Notes under the pieces: generated by a model
What the model saw: the letters and a program-made list of their open reading frames with translations, nothing else
What the model was told of the DNA's origin: nothing
Databases searched by the model: none
Part shown: in pieces, positions 1 to 8,708 of the stretch
Numbering within the stretch: the stretch's first letter is position 1
How the letters are laid out: each line of letters opens with the position of its first letter
Assembly (NCBI GenBank): GCA_964624235.1
Contig: CAZUXY010000002.1
Coordinates: 1 to 64,000, forward strand
Direction: 5' to 3'
DNA from: CAZUXY01 sp964624235
GTDB taxonomy: Bacteria; Spirochaetota; UBA4802; UBA5368
DNA: 64,000 bases
Position numbers and translations under genes: made by a program

Positions 1-302
1 GTCCCCAGAAGATAATTGAAAATCCCCAGGAAGAGCTGGTATTTGATTCATCCATAGAAGGCAACAAGCGCCTGAACGGTGCCAAGGTGTACAGCGCCAT
101 TACCACGGCATACAATTACGCGGCGGCATACATTTACCGTCTGGGGCCCGGCGGGGATCTTTTCGGTGAGTTGGAATTCAACGAACAGGAAATGGAAAAC
201 CTTAAAAGCGGGAAGTCGCTGCCGTCGGAAAAGACCACGGAAAGCGGTTTGGAAGAAAAAAAGGAGCCGGGGATTATCAACGAGCTTGAAGACCTCTTTT
301 AA
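1..302 (+). CDS. 3' end of an unrecognised protein (partial)
   Basis: The reading frame is open from base 3 to the TAA at 300-302, so this is the last 99 codons of a gene that begins outside the window. The visible part is hydrophilic and ends in a Glu/Lys-rich tail (ESGLEEKKEPG...ELEDLF), with a Tyr/Ala-rich stretch before it. I do not recognise a family. Its last 26 bases overlap the 3' end of the convergent methyltransferase gene. Confidence 0.6.
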   Translation, partial: PQKIIENPQEELVFDSSIEGNKRLNGAKVYSAITTAYNYAAAYIYRLGPGGDLFGELEFNEQEMENLKSGKSLPSEKTTESGLEEKKEPGIINELEDLF

Positions 303-1104
303 CCGCACGCATCTCCCTGCGTCTGCGTATCAGAATACTCTCCCTGCTGCAGGTCAAGCTTTCGTCCCGGTAAGGAATACCACGGGGATCTTCAAGTATG
401 GTCCTGATCCGGTCGCCGTTGAGGACAGGCAGCGGCCCTTGCGTTCCGGCAAGAGTACCTTCGCGCTTTTTTCCAACGGGCGGGCCTGCTCCGATGCTGA
501 ATCCAGCTTCTATCATTGCCCTTCGAACCTGGACCGCGCTGGAATAGGTGGTAAGTATTCCTTGAGGGTGCATCACCTGGAGGAGTTGCTTAAAAAAATC
601 CACAGACCAGAGTTCTGGATTTTTCGACGGAGAAAAGGGATCATGAAAAACCGCGTTGAACTTTTTATCGGGAAGACGGGTGATAATCGAACGCGCATCT
701 CCCCGCTCGATGCGTATTGAAAACCCGTGAGACGCTGCATGTCCTTCCGAAATCGCTTTTCTTACGGCTTTGTAAAGGTCATCCCTTTCATCATCGAACC
801 GTACCTTTTCGAGAAGCTTGACGAATCCGAATTCCTTTTCTATGGAAATTACGTCAACGGACGGAACGGTCCCGGTTTTCAACAATTCCGACATGAGCGC
901 CAGTATATTGAACCCCATTCCGCATCCAATTTCCAGCACCGAAGACGTTCCCTGTATATTGAGAATTCCAGAAGGTACTACGTGCTTCAACACGGCTTCC
1001 TCGTAGGCTCCGGAAGATGAATGCATGGTTTCATCGTACTCACGGCAGTATAAGGAAGGGGATCCGTCTGCGGTCGTAATCAGGGAAAAACTTTCGCTGT
1101 TCAT
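277..1104 (-). CDS. MnmC-like SAM-dependent methyltransferase (Methyltransf_30/DUF752)
   Basis: Probable cytoplasmic methyltransferase of 275 residues related to the methyltransferase half of MnmC, which in E. coli completes 5-methylaminomethyl-2-thiouridine in tRNA wobble positions. Visible marks are the SAM-binding motif VLEIGCGMGFN near residue 56, the family motif FHDPFSPSKNPELW, and the C-terminal YSSAVQVRRAMIEAGF and GKKREGTLA segments. It lacks the FAD oxidase half of full-length MnmC. The ATG overlaps the stop of the upstream lipoprotein gene (ATGA at 1101-1104), so it is the last gene of a DUF167-lipoprotein-methyltransferase unit. Substrate is inferred from family only. Confidence 0.8.
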   Translation of the reverse strand: MNSESFSLITTADGSPSLYCREYDETMHSSSGAYEEAVLKHVVPSGILNIQGTSSVLEIGCGMGFNILALMSELLKTGTVPSVDVISIEKEFGFVKLLEKVRFDDERDDLYKAVRKAISEGHAASHGFSIRIERGDARSIITRLPDKKFNAVFHDPFSPSKNPELWSVDFFKQLLQVMHPQGILTTYSSAVQVRRAMIEAGFSIGAGPPVGKKREGTLAGTQGPLPVLNGDRIRTILEDPRGIPYRDESLTCSRESILIRRRREMRAVKRGLQAR

Positions 1105-1532
1105 TCAGGTTGGGGCTTATCCGTAAGCAATGATGACACCGGGCGAGCGTCACAATCAATCACGGCCAGACAGAGCAAGTCGTCACACTCATAACGATGA
1201 AGTTTGGCCGAGTTGAGAAGTGACGGAATTGCCTTCCTGATCTCTTCCGCTCTGGGTGTTCCCGCATGATTAACCGCAATGTAATTGTACAGCAGTTCCG
1301 AGGCCCTGTTCTTCCCCCGGTGTACAAGGTAGTTCTCTAGCGATTCGGAACTCTTTTTAACAGTCGGTCCTATTGAGACATTAATCACCACACGAAAGCT
1401 GCCGTTGACAAAACCTTCCATGTCGGACATGTGTTTGGAGTTTCGTCCGCATCCCGCTGAAAGCAGTGCAGCAATGCAAGCACCGAGAAAAACCACCGAA
1501 AGCAGGCTAATGCGGAAATTACATTTTTTCAT
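1101..1532 (-). CDS. Small predicted lipoprotein, function unknown
   Basis: The 143-residue product starts MKKCNFRISLLSVV and has a hydrophobic segment ending LLSAGC, a lipobox with the modified Cys near residue 27, so it should be a lipid-anchored periplasmic protein. The rest is soluble, with a pair of Cys in ECDDLLC and one in IDCD. I do not recognise a family. A longer in-frame start at 1655 exists, but its extra residues overlay the DUF167 gene, so ATG 1532 is preferred; this start overlaps the DUF167 stop by 14 bases. The 3' end overlaps the methyltransferase start by four bases. Confidence 0.65.
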   Translation of the reverse strand: MKKCNFRISLLSVVFLGACIAALLSAGCGRNSKHMSDMEGFVNGSFRVVINVSIGPTVKKSSESLENYLVHRGKNRASELLYNYIAVNHAGTPRAEEIRKAIPSLLNSAKLHRYECDDLLCLAVIDCDARPVSSLLTDKPQPE

Positions 1533-1812
1533 GATGTTTTCCGGCAGATGCCAGTCTGGATATAATTTCATTTCCCGGCAGACCCTGGATGCGGAGGGTT
1601 TTTTTTCTTCCGTTGTGCCCCCGTGCGATTGATATACTGCTTTTGGGGATTCCAAGTATTTTGGAAAACAGTTTGATACATTCCTCGTTGGCTTTCCCGT
1701 CGACGGGCGGAGAGTTAAGAAAAACTTTCACTGAACCGGCCGGTTCAACCGTCACACCTCTGCGGGAGGATTTGGGCGATACCATGATGTCGATTAAAAA
1801 ACCTTCGATCAT
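1519..1812 (-). CDS. DUF167/YggU family protein
   Basis: A 97-residue protein matching the small DUF167 (YggU) family: the beta-rich start (IDIMVSPKSSRRGV), the hallmark SPPVDGKANEECIKLFSKILGIPKSSI, and the IARGHNGRKKTLRI strand are in the usual order. Family members are small cytoplasmic proteins of unsettled function, often near yggT or division genes; here the neighbours are a lipoprotein and an MnmC-like methyltransferase instead. First gene of a three-gene overlapping unit. No clear ribosome binding site was seen before ATG 1812, but the N-terminal strand fits this start. Confidence 0.8.
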   Translation of the reverse strand: MIEGFLIDIMVSPKSSRRGVTVEPAGSVKVFLNSPPVDGKANEECIKLFSKILGIPKSSISIARGHNGRKKTLRIQGLPGNEIISRLASAGKHHEKM

Positions 1813-1874
1813 TGTTCAAGGGAGCACGTTGCCGGTGATGACAGCGCTTTAAAGAAGATTAATAATACTTCACT

Positions 1875-1920
1875 AAAAAAGAGAAAGAGGAAAGAACTTC
1901 TCGAATTCTTTCCTCTCTCC
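1875..1920 (-). terminator. Rho-independent terminator after the STAS gene
   Basis: On the minus strand an 11-12 bp stem (GAGGAAAGAA paired with TTCTTTCCTC, with a G-U closing pair) surrounds a 9-base loop and is followed within a few bases by six U (1880-1875). It lies 160 bases past the stop of the STAS gene and before the DUF167 unit, so it would separate the two transcripts. It also argues against the 68-codon open frame that runs through it. Confidence 0.6.
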
Positions 1921-2080
1921 CTTCTTCACTCGGAACGAATTCCAATGGTACACTTATGTACCGAAATAAACACACCCGTAGGTGATGTAGAAGAAGCTCT
2001 GGAGTTGTGGTTTCCTTAAGCAATTCTTCTAATGAATGAATACTATAAAATCCCGATAATGTCAAATATTTTTTATCATA

Positions 2081-2410
2081 CTAAAAACTCTTCATGGCGG
2101 AATCCACCGTGTTGAAAATCTTGATCACCGAAGTCACCTTGGTCAACTCCAGTACCTTCTCAACTTCCGGCTGAGGTGACGCAAGCCTGAGGCCGTTTTT
2201 CAGGCTCTGATTGATATTAAGGAAGATTCCGATACCTGAACTTGTTATCATTTTAACTTCTGAAAGATCGAGCACCATTTTTTTGATTTCACGGTTGATT
2301 ATTACCTGCTGCAATTTTTCTTTCAGGTCGGGTACATCCAGTGTATGGACTTCATTCATGTTCACTTTCACTACAAATATACCGTTAGCCATATCTTTAA
2401 TATCCAGCAT
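2081..2410 (-). CDS. STAS-domain anti-sigma factor antagonist
   Basis: A 109-residue single STAS domain of the SpoIIAA/RsbV type. These bind an anti-sigma kinase when unphosphorylated and are reactivated by PP2C phosphatases. The conserved turn is visible as VLDLSEVKMITSSGIGIFLN with the phosphorylatable Ser at about residue 57-58. ATG 2410 is chosen over an in-frame ATG at 2464 because GGAG sits six bases before it and the domain begins just after. No anti-sigma kinase is adjacent; the two SpoIIE phosphatases further along the window (53.3 and 57.7 kb) are candidate partners by family only. Confidence 0.85.
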   Translation of the reverse strand: MLDIKDMANGIFVVKVNMNEVHTLDVPDLKEKLQQVIINREIKKMVLDLSEVKMITSSGIGIFLNINQSLKNGLRLASPQPEVEKVLELTKVTSVIKIFNTVDSAMKSF

Positions 2411-2571
2411 ATTCTTCTCCGTAAGTAACAAATATATACGCGGTGATAGCCACCCTTCATGCATATCATAACATTCTAAAGGGTGAGTTCAGTAAAGAAA
2501 TTTTTAGTTTCCGGTACAAGGTGTTCCGGTTTTTTCATTCATAAAAATACGCCCCGAACGTATTATATTCA

Positions 2572-3249
2572 ATGCAGAATACCTCGGAAAAAACAGGATT
2601 ACGCCTTCCCCTACAGAAGTGCATGGAGGGAGAGGACATACATCTGCTTGCCGACCATGAATTACTGGCGATCATACTGAATACCGGTATACGCAATCAT
2701 GATGTTATTCAGATAGCCGGGGACATGGTCAGGGATTTCGGAGGGTTCAACGGTCTTTTTAACGCCGGGCTGCGTGAACTAGCCGGTAAACCGGGCATCG
2801 GTCTAAAGAAGGCTATCAGAATCCATGCGGCCATAGAAATGGGCAGGAGGTTCCTTTCCCGGCACAATGTCGTACAGATGGTGGACTCCCCGGAAAAGGT
2901 ATGGAGGTTGCTTCATCCGGAAATGGTTTTTTTGCAGAGAGAAGAGTTCAGGGTTCTTGTACTTAATAACAAAAACCACCTGCTTAAAAAATGCACCGTT
3001 TCCATCGGCACGGTGTCGGAAGCGATAATCCATCCCAGGGAAATATTCAGGGAAGCGATAAAAGAAGCGGGTGCCTCCATTATCGTGGCTCATAATCACC
3101 CGTCGGGAGTGTTGACTCCTTCAGGTGAGGATATCACCAGCACCGGCAGAATTAAAGAGGCCGGTACCATTATCGGTATTGAACTTTTGGATCATGTGAT
3201 CATCGGAGGTTCATCATACCTGAGCCTGAAAGAGGCGGGATACCTGTAA
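2572..3249 (+). CDS. radC: RadC family JAB/MPN protein
   Basis: A 225-residue RadC: N-terminal UPF0758 helical part with LLADHELLAIILNTGIRNHDV and a helix-hairpin-helix-like GKPGIGLKKAIRI (about 72-84), then the JAB/MPN domain with its zinc-binding set HNHPSG (His174, His176) and Asp187 in PSGED. Despite its name, a DNA repair role is not established; the fold is a metallopeptidase-type fold. Full length. Transcribed alone, divergent from the STAS gene with about 160 bases between the two starts. Confidence 0.92.
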   Translation: MQNTSEKTGLRLPLQKCMEGEDIHLLADHELLAIILNTGIRNHDVIQIAGDMVRDFGGFNGLFNAGLRELAGKPGIGLKKAIRIHAAIEMGRRFLSRHNVVQMVDSPEKVWRLLHPEMVFLQREEFRVLVLNNKNHLLKKCTVSIGTVSEAIIHPREIFREAIKEAGASIIVAHNHPSGVLTPSGEDITSTGRIKEAGTIIGIELLDHVIIGGSSYLSLKEAGYL

Positions 3250-3436
3250 ATATTCACCATGCGGCGGTTCTCTGACTGTTAAATGATTCTTCAGGTACCT
3301 TTCTCCGCAATAGTATAATATCAGTTAATCAGAGAATATTCTGTTGACTCCATCCCCCCCTGTACATATAGTACACACGTCATTATCCCCTTTATGTCGG
3401 CATATGAATGAAGACTTCTCATCCCGGAGCTGATGA

Positions 3437-4324
3437 ATGTATCAGGTAACCAGGAATTTTCTGTGTCTGCTCATTATACTTACCTCATGTTCCGTGACGA
3501 ACCGGCAGTACAGGCCGGTGAACGAACGGGGTAAATGGTCCAAACCCATCGAGGTGCCTGGATCTCTCGACGGTCTATACCGTTCGGCTTTAATTCGAAT
3601 TTATTTTCCCCAGGCCTTTGTGCATAACGGCAGTGTCCGTACCATCATCGCATTGCACGATTTTAAAGGGAGTTTATACGACTGGGGGTCACATTCAGGC
3701 GTTGCAGGATTTGCAGAGCGGTATAACCTTGTAGTTGTATGTCCGAACATGGGGCAGACTACCTATGAGACCCGATTTTATCCAGAGACCACGAAAAAGT
3801 GGAATGATATACCCGGAGGGAAATGGATTGCATCCGTACTGGTCCCCTTTCTAAGGAAGGAATACGGACTGGCATCCGGACGGGGGAAAACAGGAATTAC
3901 CGGAATCGGCACCGGCGCCAGGGGCGCTCTGCTTATTGCGGTTACTAATCCTGATATATTCGGCGCGGCCGCCGGATTATCCGGTTTTTACGATTTGACG
4001 GTACTCAGCAGTCATTCCCAGCTTCAAATGGTGTACGGTGCTCATACGGTTTTTCCCGAGCGATGGAAAAAGGACGACAACATTATAACGCTTGCCGACA
4101 ACCTGAAGGACACCCCGGTATTTCTTGCCCATGGGGTTAAGGATACCGAAATCCCGGTGGAACAGTCGCGTCTGCTTGGATTGAGCCTTCGACTTCTCCA
4201 GAAGAAGAACCCCGCCAGGTACCATTTCGAATACCTCGAGAATCCCGTACGAGGTCATGACTGGCGTTTCTGGTCTTCGGTTACCGGCGATATGATGGAT
4301 TTTTTCAATAAACAGATGAAGTGA
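3437..4324 (+). CDS. Esterase-fold (EstA/esterase D type) lipoprotein lacking the nucleophile Ser
   Basis: A 295-residue predicted lipoprotein: signal peptide of 17 residues with lipobox LTSC (Cys18), then an alpha/beta-hydrolase of the putative esterase type (HDFKGSLYDW, the nucleophile elbow, GVKDTEIP with Asp236, RGHDW with His274). The elbow reads G156-I-G-T-G160, so the usual GxSxG Ser is Gly158. The acid and His positions remain, so this is either a non-catalytic binding protein or uses another residue. ATG 3437 follows GGAG by about seven bases. It sits seven bases before the activase gene and may share its transcript. Confidence 0.7.
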   Translation: MYQVTRNFLCLLIILTSCSVTNRQYRPVNERGKWSKPIEVPGSLDGLYRSALIRIYFPQAFVHNGSVRTIIALHDFKGSLYDWGSHSGVAGFAERYNLVVVCPNMGQTTYETRFYPETTKKWNDIPGGKWIASVLVPFLRKEYGLASGRGKTGITGIGTGARGALLIAVTNPDIFGAAAGLSGFYDLTVLSSHSQLQMVYGAHTVFPERWKKDDNIITLADNLKDTPVFLAHGVKDTEIPVEQSRLLGLSLRLLQKKNPARYHFEYLENPVRGHDWRFWSSVTGDMMDFFNKQMK

Positions 4325-4330
4325 GATACC

Positions 4331-5098
4331 ATGATATCGCTGGGAATGGATATCGGGTCGATTACTACCAAAGCGGCCCTGCTCAAAGAGGGTGAATTGC
4401 TGGGAACCCTGATAATCTACACAGGGTATAACGCTGAAGCTGCGGGGAGAAAGGTTTTTAGCGAAATTCTCGCCGATACTGGAATCGACGAGTCCCGTGT
4501 CGACAGAATTGTGTCAACCGGATACGGGCGCAACAGCGTGAGTTTCGCTCATTCTTCGATTACCGAGATTACCTGTCATGCGGCTGGGGCGTACTTTCTT
4601 AACCCCGGAATCAGGTCCATTATCGATATAGGCGGTCAGGACAGTAAGGCCATAGCCCTGGATGAAAACGGTAAGGTCAGGGATTTTGCAATGAACGATA
4701 AATGCGCGGCGGGAACAGGGAGGTTTCTGGAGGTCATGGCCAGGGCTATGGAGGTGGACCTGGATGAGTTCGGGACGCTCTCCCTGCAATCAAAGAATCC
4801 CGCGAAAATAAGCAGCCTGTGCACGGTGTTCGCAGAATCGGAAGTGATTTCGCTCATCTCGAAAGGTGAAACGAGGGAAAACATCATAGCGGGCATTCAT
4901 GAATCAATTGCTTCCAGGGTCAGCTCAATGGCAAAACGGGTCGGTGTAGTAAGCCCCGTCATGATGACGGGTGGTGTGGCAAAAAACCTGGGTGTGGTAA
5001 AAGCCCTTGAAATCAAACTGGGAACCGCGATTGAAGTATCGCAGCAGGCCCAGGAAAACGGAGCCATCGGCGCAGCGGTAATCGCCCAGACCATATAA
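4331..5098 (+). CDS. HgdC-type activator of 2-hydroxyacyl-CoA dehydratase (BadF/BcrA ATPase)
   Basis: A 255-residue ASKHA-fold ATPase that, in known members, forms a homodimer bridged by one [4Fe-4S] cluster and drives an electron into (R)-2-hydroxyacyl-CoA dehydratase with ATP hydrolysis. Visible: phosphate-1 loop GMDIGSITTK, DIGGQDSKAI, the cluster cysteines in DKCAAGTG (Cys125) and SSLCTVFAESE (Cys164), and the adenosine motif MTGGVAKN. Length is normal. No dehydratase subunit genes lie in the window, so its partner is elsewhere or its substrate differs. Convergent with the NYN gene, eight bases apart. Confidence 0.88.
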   Translation: MISLGMDIGSITTKAALLKEGELLGTLIIYTGYNAEAAGRKVFSEILADTGIDESRVDRIVSTGYGRNSVSFAHSSITEITCHAAGAYFLNPGIRSIIDIGGQDSKAIALDENGKVRDFAMNDKCAAGTGRFLEVMARAMEVDLDEFGTLSLQSKNPAKISSLCTVFAESEVISLISKGETRENIIAGIHESIASRVSSMAKRVGVVSPVMMTGGVAKNLGVVKALEIKLGTAIEVSQQAQENGAIGAAVIAQTI

Positions 5099-5106
5099 CC
5101 CGACGC

Positions 5107-5604
5107 TTACTTTTTACGCGGACTGAAGAGCCGTTCCCAGAAGGCTACTTCTTCCTCGGTGACCTGGGGATTTTCCTCCTTTTCGGGTGTACGGGATTCA
5201 ATCCATTTAACCCTGGCCTTGTTCATGATGTCGGCGAATTCCTCGCTGGTTATAGTCGGGGACTTGAAGCGCGAAACATAAAAAAGTATGTCTTTGTCTG
5301 AAGTAACGACTGTGGTCTGCCGGGGGTTCAGGTCTTTTTTTATGAACTGCTTGATCAGAAAGTCCGCGGAGTATTCCTGAGAATAATATACATCGATAGT
5401 GCCGATCTTTTCGCTGGTCAGTTCCAGACTCTTTTCTTTTTTTCCGTCGAATACCACCTGTATTCTGGCGCCGGTGATTTTCACATATTCCCTTAATTTC
5501 TCCAGGAGACCTCTTCTTGCTTCAGAAAGCCTGCTTTGGTACATGAGTTCTTCCAGATCCGGAAACTTGTATATCAGATTGAATCCGTCAATCAAATATG
5601 CCAT
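5107..5604 (-). CDS. YacP/Rae1-like NYN-domain protein (DUF901)
   Basis: A 165-residue NYN/PIN-fold protein. The start MAYLIDGFNLIYK gives the first acidic residue, followed by VVFDGKKEK, the Ser/Asp strand VTSDKDILFYV, and a C-terminal FWERLFSPRKK tail. B. subtilis Rae1 (YacP) is a ribosome-associated endoribonuclease; that role is by family only. It lies three bases downstream of the aminotransferase gene and is probably co-transcribed. Confidence 0.8.
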   Translation of the reverse strand: MAYLIDGFNLIYKFPDLEELMYQSRLSEARRGLLEKLREYVKITGARIQVVFDGKKEKSLELTSEKIGTIDVYYSQEYSADFLIKQFIKKDLNPRQTTVVTSDKDILFYVSRFKSPTITSEEFADIMNKARVKWIESRTPEKEENPQVTEEEVAFWERLFSPRKK

Positions 5605-5607
5605 CGC

Positions 5608-6798
5608 TCATTCCAGGCTTTTTGTAAATCTCTCAATCCTGTACATGGCTTCCTTTATATTGTGTATGGAGGTCGCAAAGGAACAGCGGATGTGGCCGGC
5701 GCCTGTAGTACCGAAGACCGATCCTGGAACGACAGCGACCTTTTCGCTTTTCAGCAATTTTAATGCGAATTCCTCGCAACTGAGTCCTGTGGGGCGTATA
5801 TCGGGAAATACATAAAACGCGCCCCCGGGATAATGACAGGGAAGGCCTATTTCATTAAAGCGTGTGACGATATAATTCCGCCTTTTATGGTATTCGGACT
5901 TCATCTTCTGCACGTCTCGCTGGGAGTTCTGCAAGGCCTCAATGCCTGCGTATTGGGCCATTGAGGGTGCGCAAAGCGCGACGTACTGATGGATCTTCAG
6001 CATCTGGTCCATCAGATAACAGGGTCCCGCCACGTAACCGAGCCTCCATCCCGTCATGGCATGGGATTTTGAAAAACCGTTCAGGTAGATGACCCGTTCT
6101 TTCATCTCAGGTATAGCCAACATTGAACAGAATTTTTTCTCGAAACAGAGTGTTGAATATATCTCGTCTGCCAGTACAATGAGGTTTTTATCTATCGAAA
6201 GAGCCGCAATTTGTTCCATGGTTTCCGGATCGATCAGTGTTCCGGTCGGATTCGATGGGTAATTCAGCAGAATGGCCTTGGTGGCCGGGGTTATTGCTTT
6301 CGCCACACGCCGGATGTCGATACGGAATTCCTCATTGAAGTAAGTGGGTACTACCACTGGGGTTCCGTGGGACAGGAATACCGTCGAGGGGTACGAAACA
6401 TAACACGGCTCGAAGATGATCACTTCATCACCGGGGTTGAGTATGCTTCGAAACGCAAGGTCCAGACCCTGGGACACCCCTGCGGTAATTATAATCTCCT
6501 CTTCCGGATCGTACCATACACCATACTGCTTTTTCAGGAATTCAGATATCAGTTTGCGGAGTTCGAGCATCCCGCGGTTCGAGGTATAATGGGTATACCC
6601 GTCCTTGATTGCGTATATGCCCATATCGGAAATACGCCATGGCGTCACAAAATCCGGTTCTCCCACACCAAGGGATATACAGTCCGGCATGGACGCAACT
6701 ATATCGAAGAATTCCCTTATACCCGAAGGAGGTATGGATTTCGCCGTGGTCGAAACCAGGGATTCCGGGTTATTTTTTCTTACCAGTTTAAGGTTCAC
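5608..6798 (-). CDS. PLP-dependent class I/II aminotransferase
   Basis: A 396-residue fold-type I aminotransferase of the aspartate/aromatic group. Seen are the N-terminal ISLGVGEPDFVTPW, YTSNRGMLELRKLI, the cofactor region LNYPSNPTGTLI and VLADEIYSTLCF, and the Schiff-base Lys in NGFSKSHAMTGWRLGYVAG, followed by an Arg-containing HIRCSFATS near the end for the substrate carboxylate. Several related proteins are involved in aspartate, lysine or aromatic amino-acid metabolism; the substrate cannot be read here. Followed by the NYN gene three bases on. Confidence 0.88.
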   Translation of the reverse strand: MNLKLVRKNNPESLVSTTAKSIPPSGIREFFDIVASMPDCISLGVGEPDFVTPWRISDMGIYAIKDGYTHYTSNRGMLELRKLISEFLKKQYGVWYDPEEEIIITAGVSQGLDLAFRSILNPGDEVIIFEPCYVSYPSTVFLSHGTPVVVPTYFNEEFRIDIRRVAKAITPATKAILLNYPSNPTGTLIDPETMEQIAALSIDKNLIVLADEIYSTLCFEKKFCSMLAIPEMKERVIYLNGFSKSHAMTGWRLGYVAGPCYLMDQMLKIHQYVALCAPSMAQYAGIEALQNSQRDVQKMKSEYHKRRNYIVTRFNEIGLPCHYPGGAFYVFPDIRPTGLSCEEFALKLLKSEKVAVVPGSVFGTTGAGHIRCSFATSIHNIKEAMYRIERFTKSLE

Positions 6799-6945
6799 TT
6801 CATTACTCCTGTACAGTACACTGAACGGCCTGCCGGCCCTGAAACCGGGAACACGGGCAGGGCCGAAGCTTTCCTTTATGAGATTAATAGGCCGAATAAT
6901 TCAACAATAATTTCGCTGGTATTTGTTCTTTTCAAAAAATCGGTA

Positions 6946-7590
6946 TTACTGGGGGATTTTTTTATGGTCCTCCAGGAATTTTTCCAGCCCTATGGCCGTA
7001 AGAGGGTGATAGAGTATCTTTTCAAAGACCGAGAAGGGTATGGTGGCGATATGCGCTCCCATCATAGCGGCATGCTTGATGTGGAGCGGATTCCTGATCG
7101 ATGCCACAATCACCTCGGTGCTGAAACCGTAATTCTCGTATATTGTTACTATCTCTTCAACAATCTCCAATCCCTCGGAAGCGATATCATCCAGCCTTCC
7201 GATAAAAGGAGAGATATAGGTGGCGCCGGCCTTGGCGGCCATCATCGCCTGCAGGGCATTAAAGCACAGGGTTACATTGGTTTTTATGCCTTCTTCAGTG
7301 AGTATTTTGACCGCCTTCATACCCTCAGCTATCAGTGGAACCTTTATCACGATGTTTTTCCCTATCCCAGCAAGCTCATGCGCCTCTTTGACGATACCCT
7401 TGCAGTCGACCGCGATTACTTCAGCCGATACGGGACCCGGCACCTCTTTTACGATTTCCGCAAGTACCTCCCGATGCGGTCTTTTCACCTTACTTACCAG
7501 TGTGGGATTCGTAGTCACACCGTCAAGAATCCCCATTTCTTTAGCCTTTCGTATTTCGTTTACATCTGCCGTATCGATGAAAAATTTCAT
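6946..7590 (-). CDS. Small transaldolase / fructose-6-phosphate aldolase (TalC/MipB type)
   Basis: A 214-residue TIM-barrel of the short transaldolase subfamily, transferring dihydroxyacetone units between sugar phosphates in the non-oxidative pentose phosphate pathway. Diagnostic are [32 protein letters not shown], the Schiff-base Lys83 in [24 protein letters not shown], and ASIRNPLHI. Full length for the family. Aldolase versus transaldolase activity cannot be settled by reading. Next to glpX on the same strand, consistent with sugar-phosphate metabolism. Confidence 0.9.
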   Translation of the reverse strand: MKFFIDTADVNEIRKAKEMGILDGVTTNPTLVSKVKRPHREVLAEIVKEVPGPVSAEVIAVDCKGIVKEAHELAGIGKNIVIKVPLIAEGMKAVKILTEEGIKTNVTLCFNALQAMMAAKAGATYISPFIGRLDDIASEGLEIVEEIVTIYENYGFSTEVIVASIRNPLHIKHAAMMGAHIATIPFSVFEKILYHPLTAIGLEKFLEDHKKIPQ

Positions 7591-7702
7591 TTCTCTTTTA
7601 CCTCGTACAATAGTAATTGATGTCTGTTTTTGCGCAAATACCAGCCTGCAGGGCCGATCTTTCGGAATTTATTGCCTGTTCTTTTGAGCGCTATCGTTCC
7701 GG

Positions 7703-8653
7703 TCAATACATCGGTTTATAATCAAAGTGATGGACCGTGTTGATATAACGCAGTGTCCTCGTTTTTGCCCTCATGACTATGGAACTGGTCTTTGCGCCTC
7801 CCGAGAAAAAAACCACTCCCGGTAAGAGCTCTCCGCTGGTGATACCCGTTGCGGCGAAAACGATATTGCCCCGGACCAGGTCGTTTATATCATATAATCT
7901 TTCCAGGTCGTCCTCACCCATCTCCCGCACCTTATCCCGGTCTTCATCATCACGATAGACAAACCGCGCCTGCATGTCGCCGCCCAGGCATTTGATCGCC
8001 GCGGCGGCTATCACTCCCTCCATCGCTCCTCCTACACCGATGAGGATATCGATGGACTTTTCAGGCATGGCCGCCGCTATCGCCCCCGAGATATCTCCGT
8101 CGTTGATCAGTTTGATGCGGGCGCCTGTTTTGCGTATGCTTTTTATCAGGTTTTCGTGCCGCTGCCGGTCGAGAACGCACACGGTGATATCTTCGATGTA
8201 CTTGTCCAGGGCACGGGCTATACGTTTAATATTGATCTCCGGAGACTGGGTGATATCCACCACTCCCTTGGCGTCGGCGCCGACGGCGATTTTTTCCATA
8301 TAAATTCTCGGTGCCCTCAGAATTGCCCCTTTTTCGCCCATCGCGATGGCGGAAAGGGCGTTGTCGCCGCCGTTGGCGCAGGTAGTTTTGCCGTCCAGAG
8401 GATCGGGGACGATATCCACCTCGGGACCGCTGTTGTTGCCGACCCGGGCCCCCTTGACCAGCAGGTCCGATCCGTTTCTCGTTTCCCCTATAATGATCTC
8501 ACCCCGTATGGATACCGAAGAAAAAGCATTGAACATCGCTTCGGTCGCTGACGTGTCGGCCAGTTCCGCATCGCCCCGACCCATCTGCCGGCTGGCATAG
8601 AGGGAGGCGGCCTCGGTAACTCTTACCAGTTCAAGTGCCAGGTTTCTGTCCAT
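7703..8653 (-). CDS. glpX: Fructose-1,6-bisphosphatase class II
   Basis: A 316-residue GlpX-type phosphatase, which hydrolyses fructose 1,6-bisphosphate in gluconeogenesis; some homologues also act on sedoheptulose bisphosphate. Recognised from MDRNLALELVRVTEAASLYASRQMG, the metal-binding VDIVPDPLDGKTTCANG, the strand LIGVGGAMEGVIAAAAIKCLGGDMQARF, and FAATGITSGELLPGV. Complete. Upstream of the small transaldolase gene by about 110 bases on the same strand. No allosteric site could be assessed. Confidence 0.93.
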   Translation of the reverse strand: MDRNLALELVRVTEAASLYASRQMGRGDAELADTSATEAMFNAFSSVSIRGEIIIGETRNGSDLLVKGARVGNNSGPEVDIVPDPLDGKTTCANGGDNALSAIAMGEKGAILRAPRIYMEKIAVGADAKGVVDITQSPEINIKRIARALDKYIEDITVCVLDRQRHENLIKSIRKTGARIKLINDGDISGAIAAAMPEKSIDILIGVGGAMEGVIAAAAIKCLGGDMQARFVYRDDEDRDKVREMGEDDLERLYDINDLVRGNIVFAATGITSGELLPGVVFFSGGAKTSSIVMRAKTRTLRYINTVHHFDYKPMY

Positions 8654-8708
8654 AGGTTCTCCGTAAAGTGTATCATTGCCGCAACCCGGTTCAACTGAGG
8701 TTGTGCAT

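Noticed and set aside
1859..2065. 68-codon open frame on the minus strand between the STAS and DUF167 genes
   Set aside because: It runs through the predicted STAS terminator, has no recognisable sequence and a biased Leu/Glu/Ser composition.
3361..3436. Possible promoter before the esterase-like gene
   Set aside because: No -35/-10 pair with acceptable spacing was found.
6820..6880. GGCCCTG / CAGGGCC inverted repeat between the transaldolase and aminotransferase genes
   Set aside because: A 7-bp stem without a U-run and in a position that could serve either strand; too weak to call.
6211..7620. 469-codon open frame on the plus strand opposite the aminotransferase and transaldolase genes
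   Set aside because: It overlays two clear enzyme genes, its sequence is rich in Gly, Arg, His and Tyr as antisense frames are, and no family or start signal is seen.
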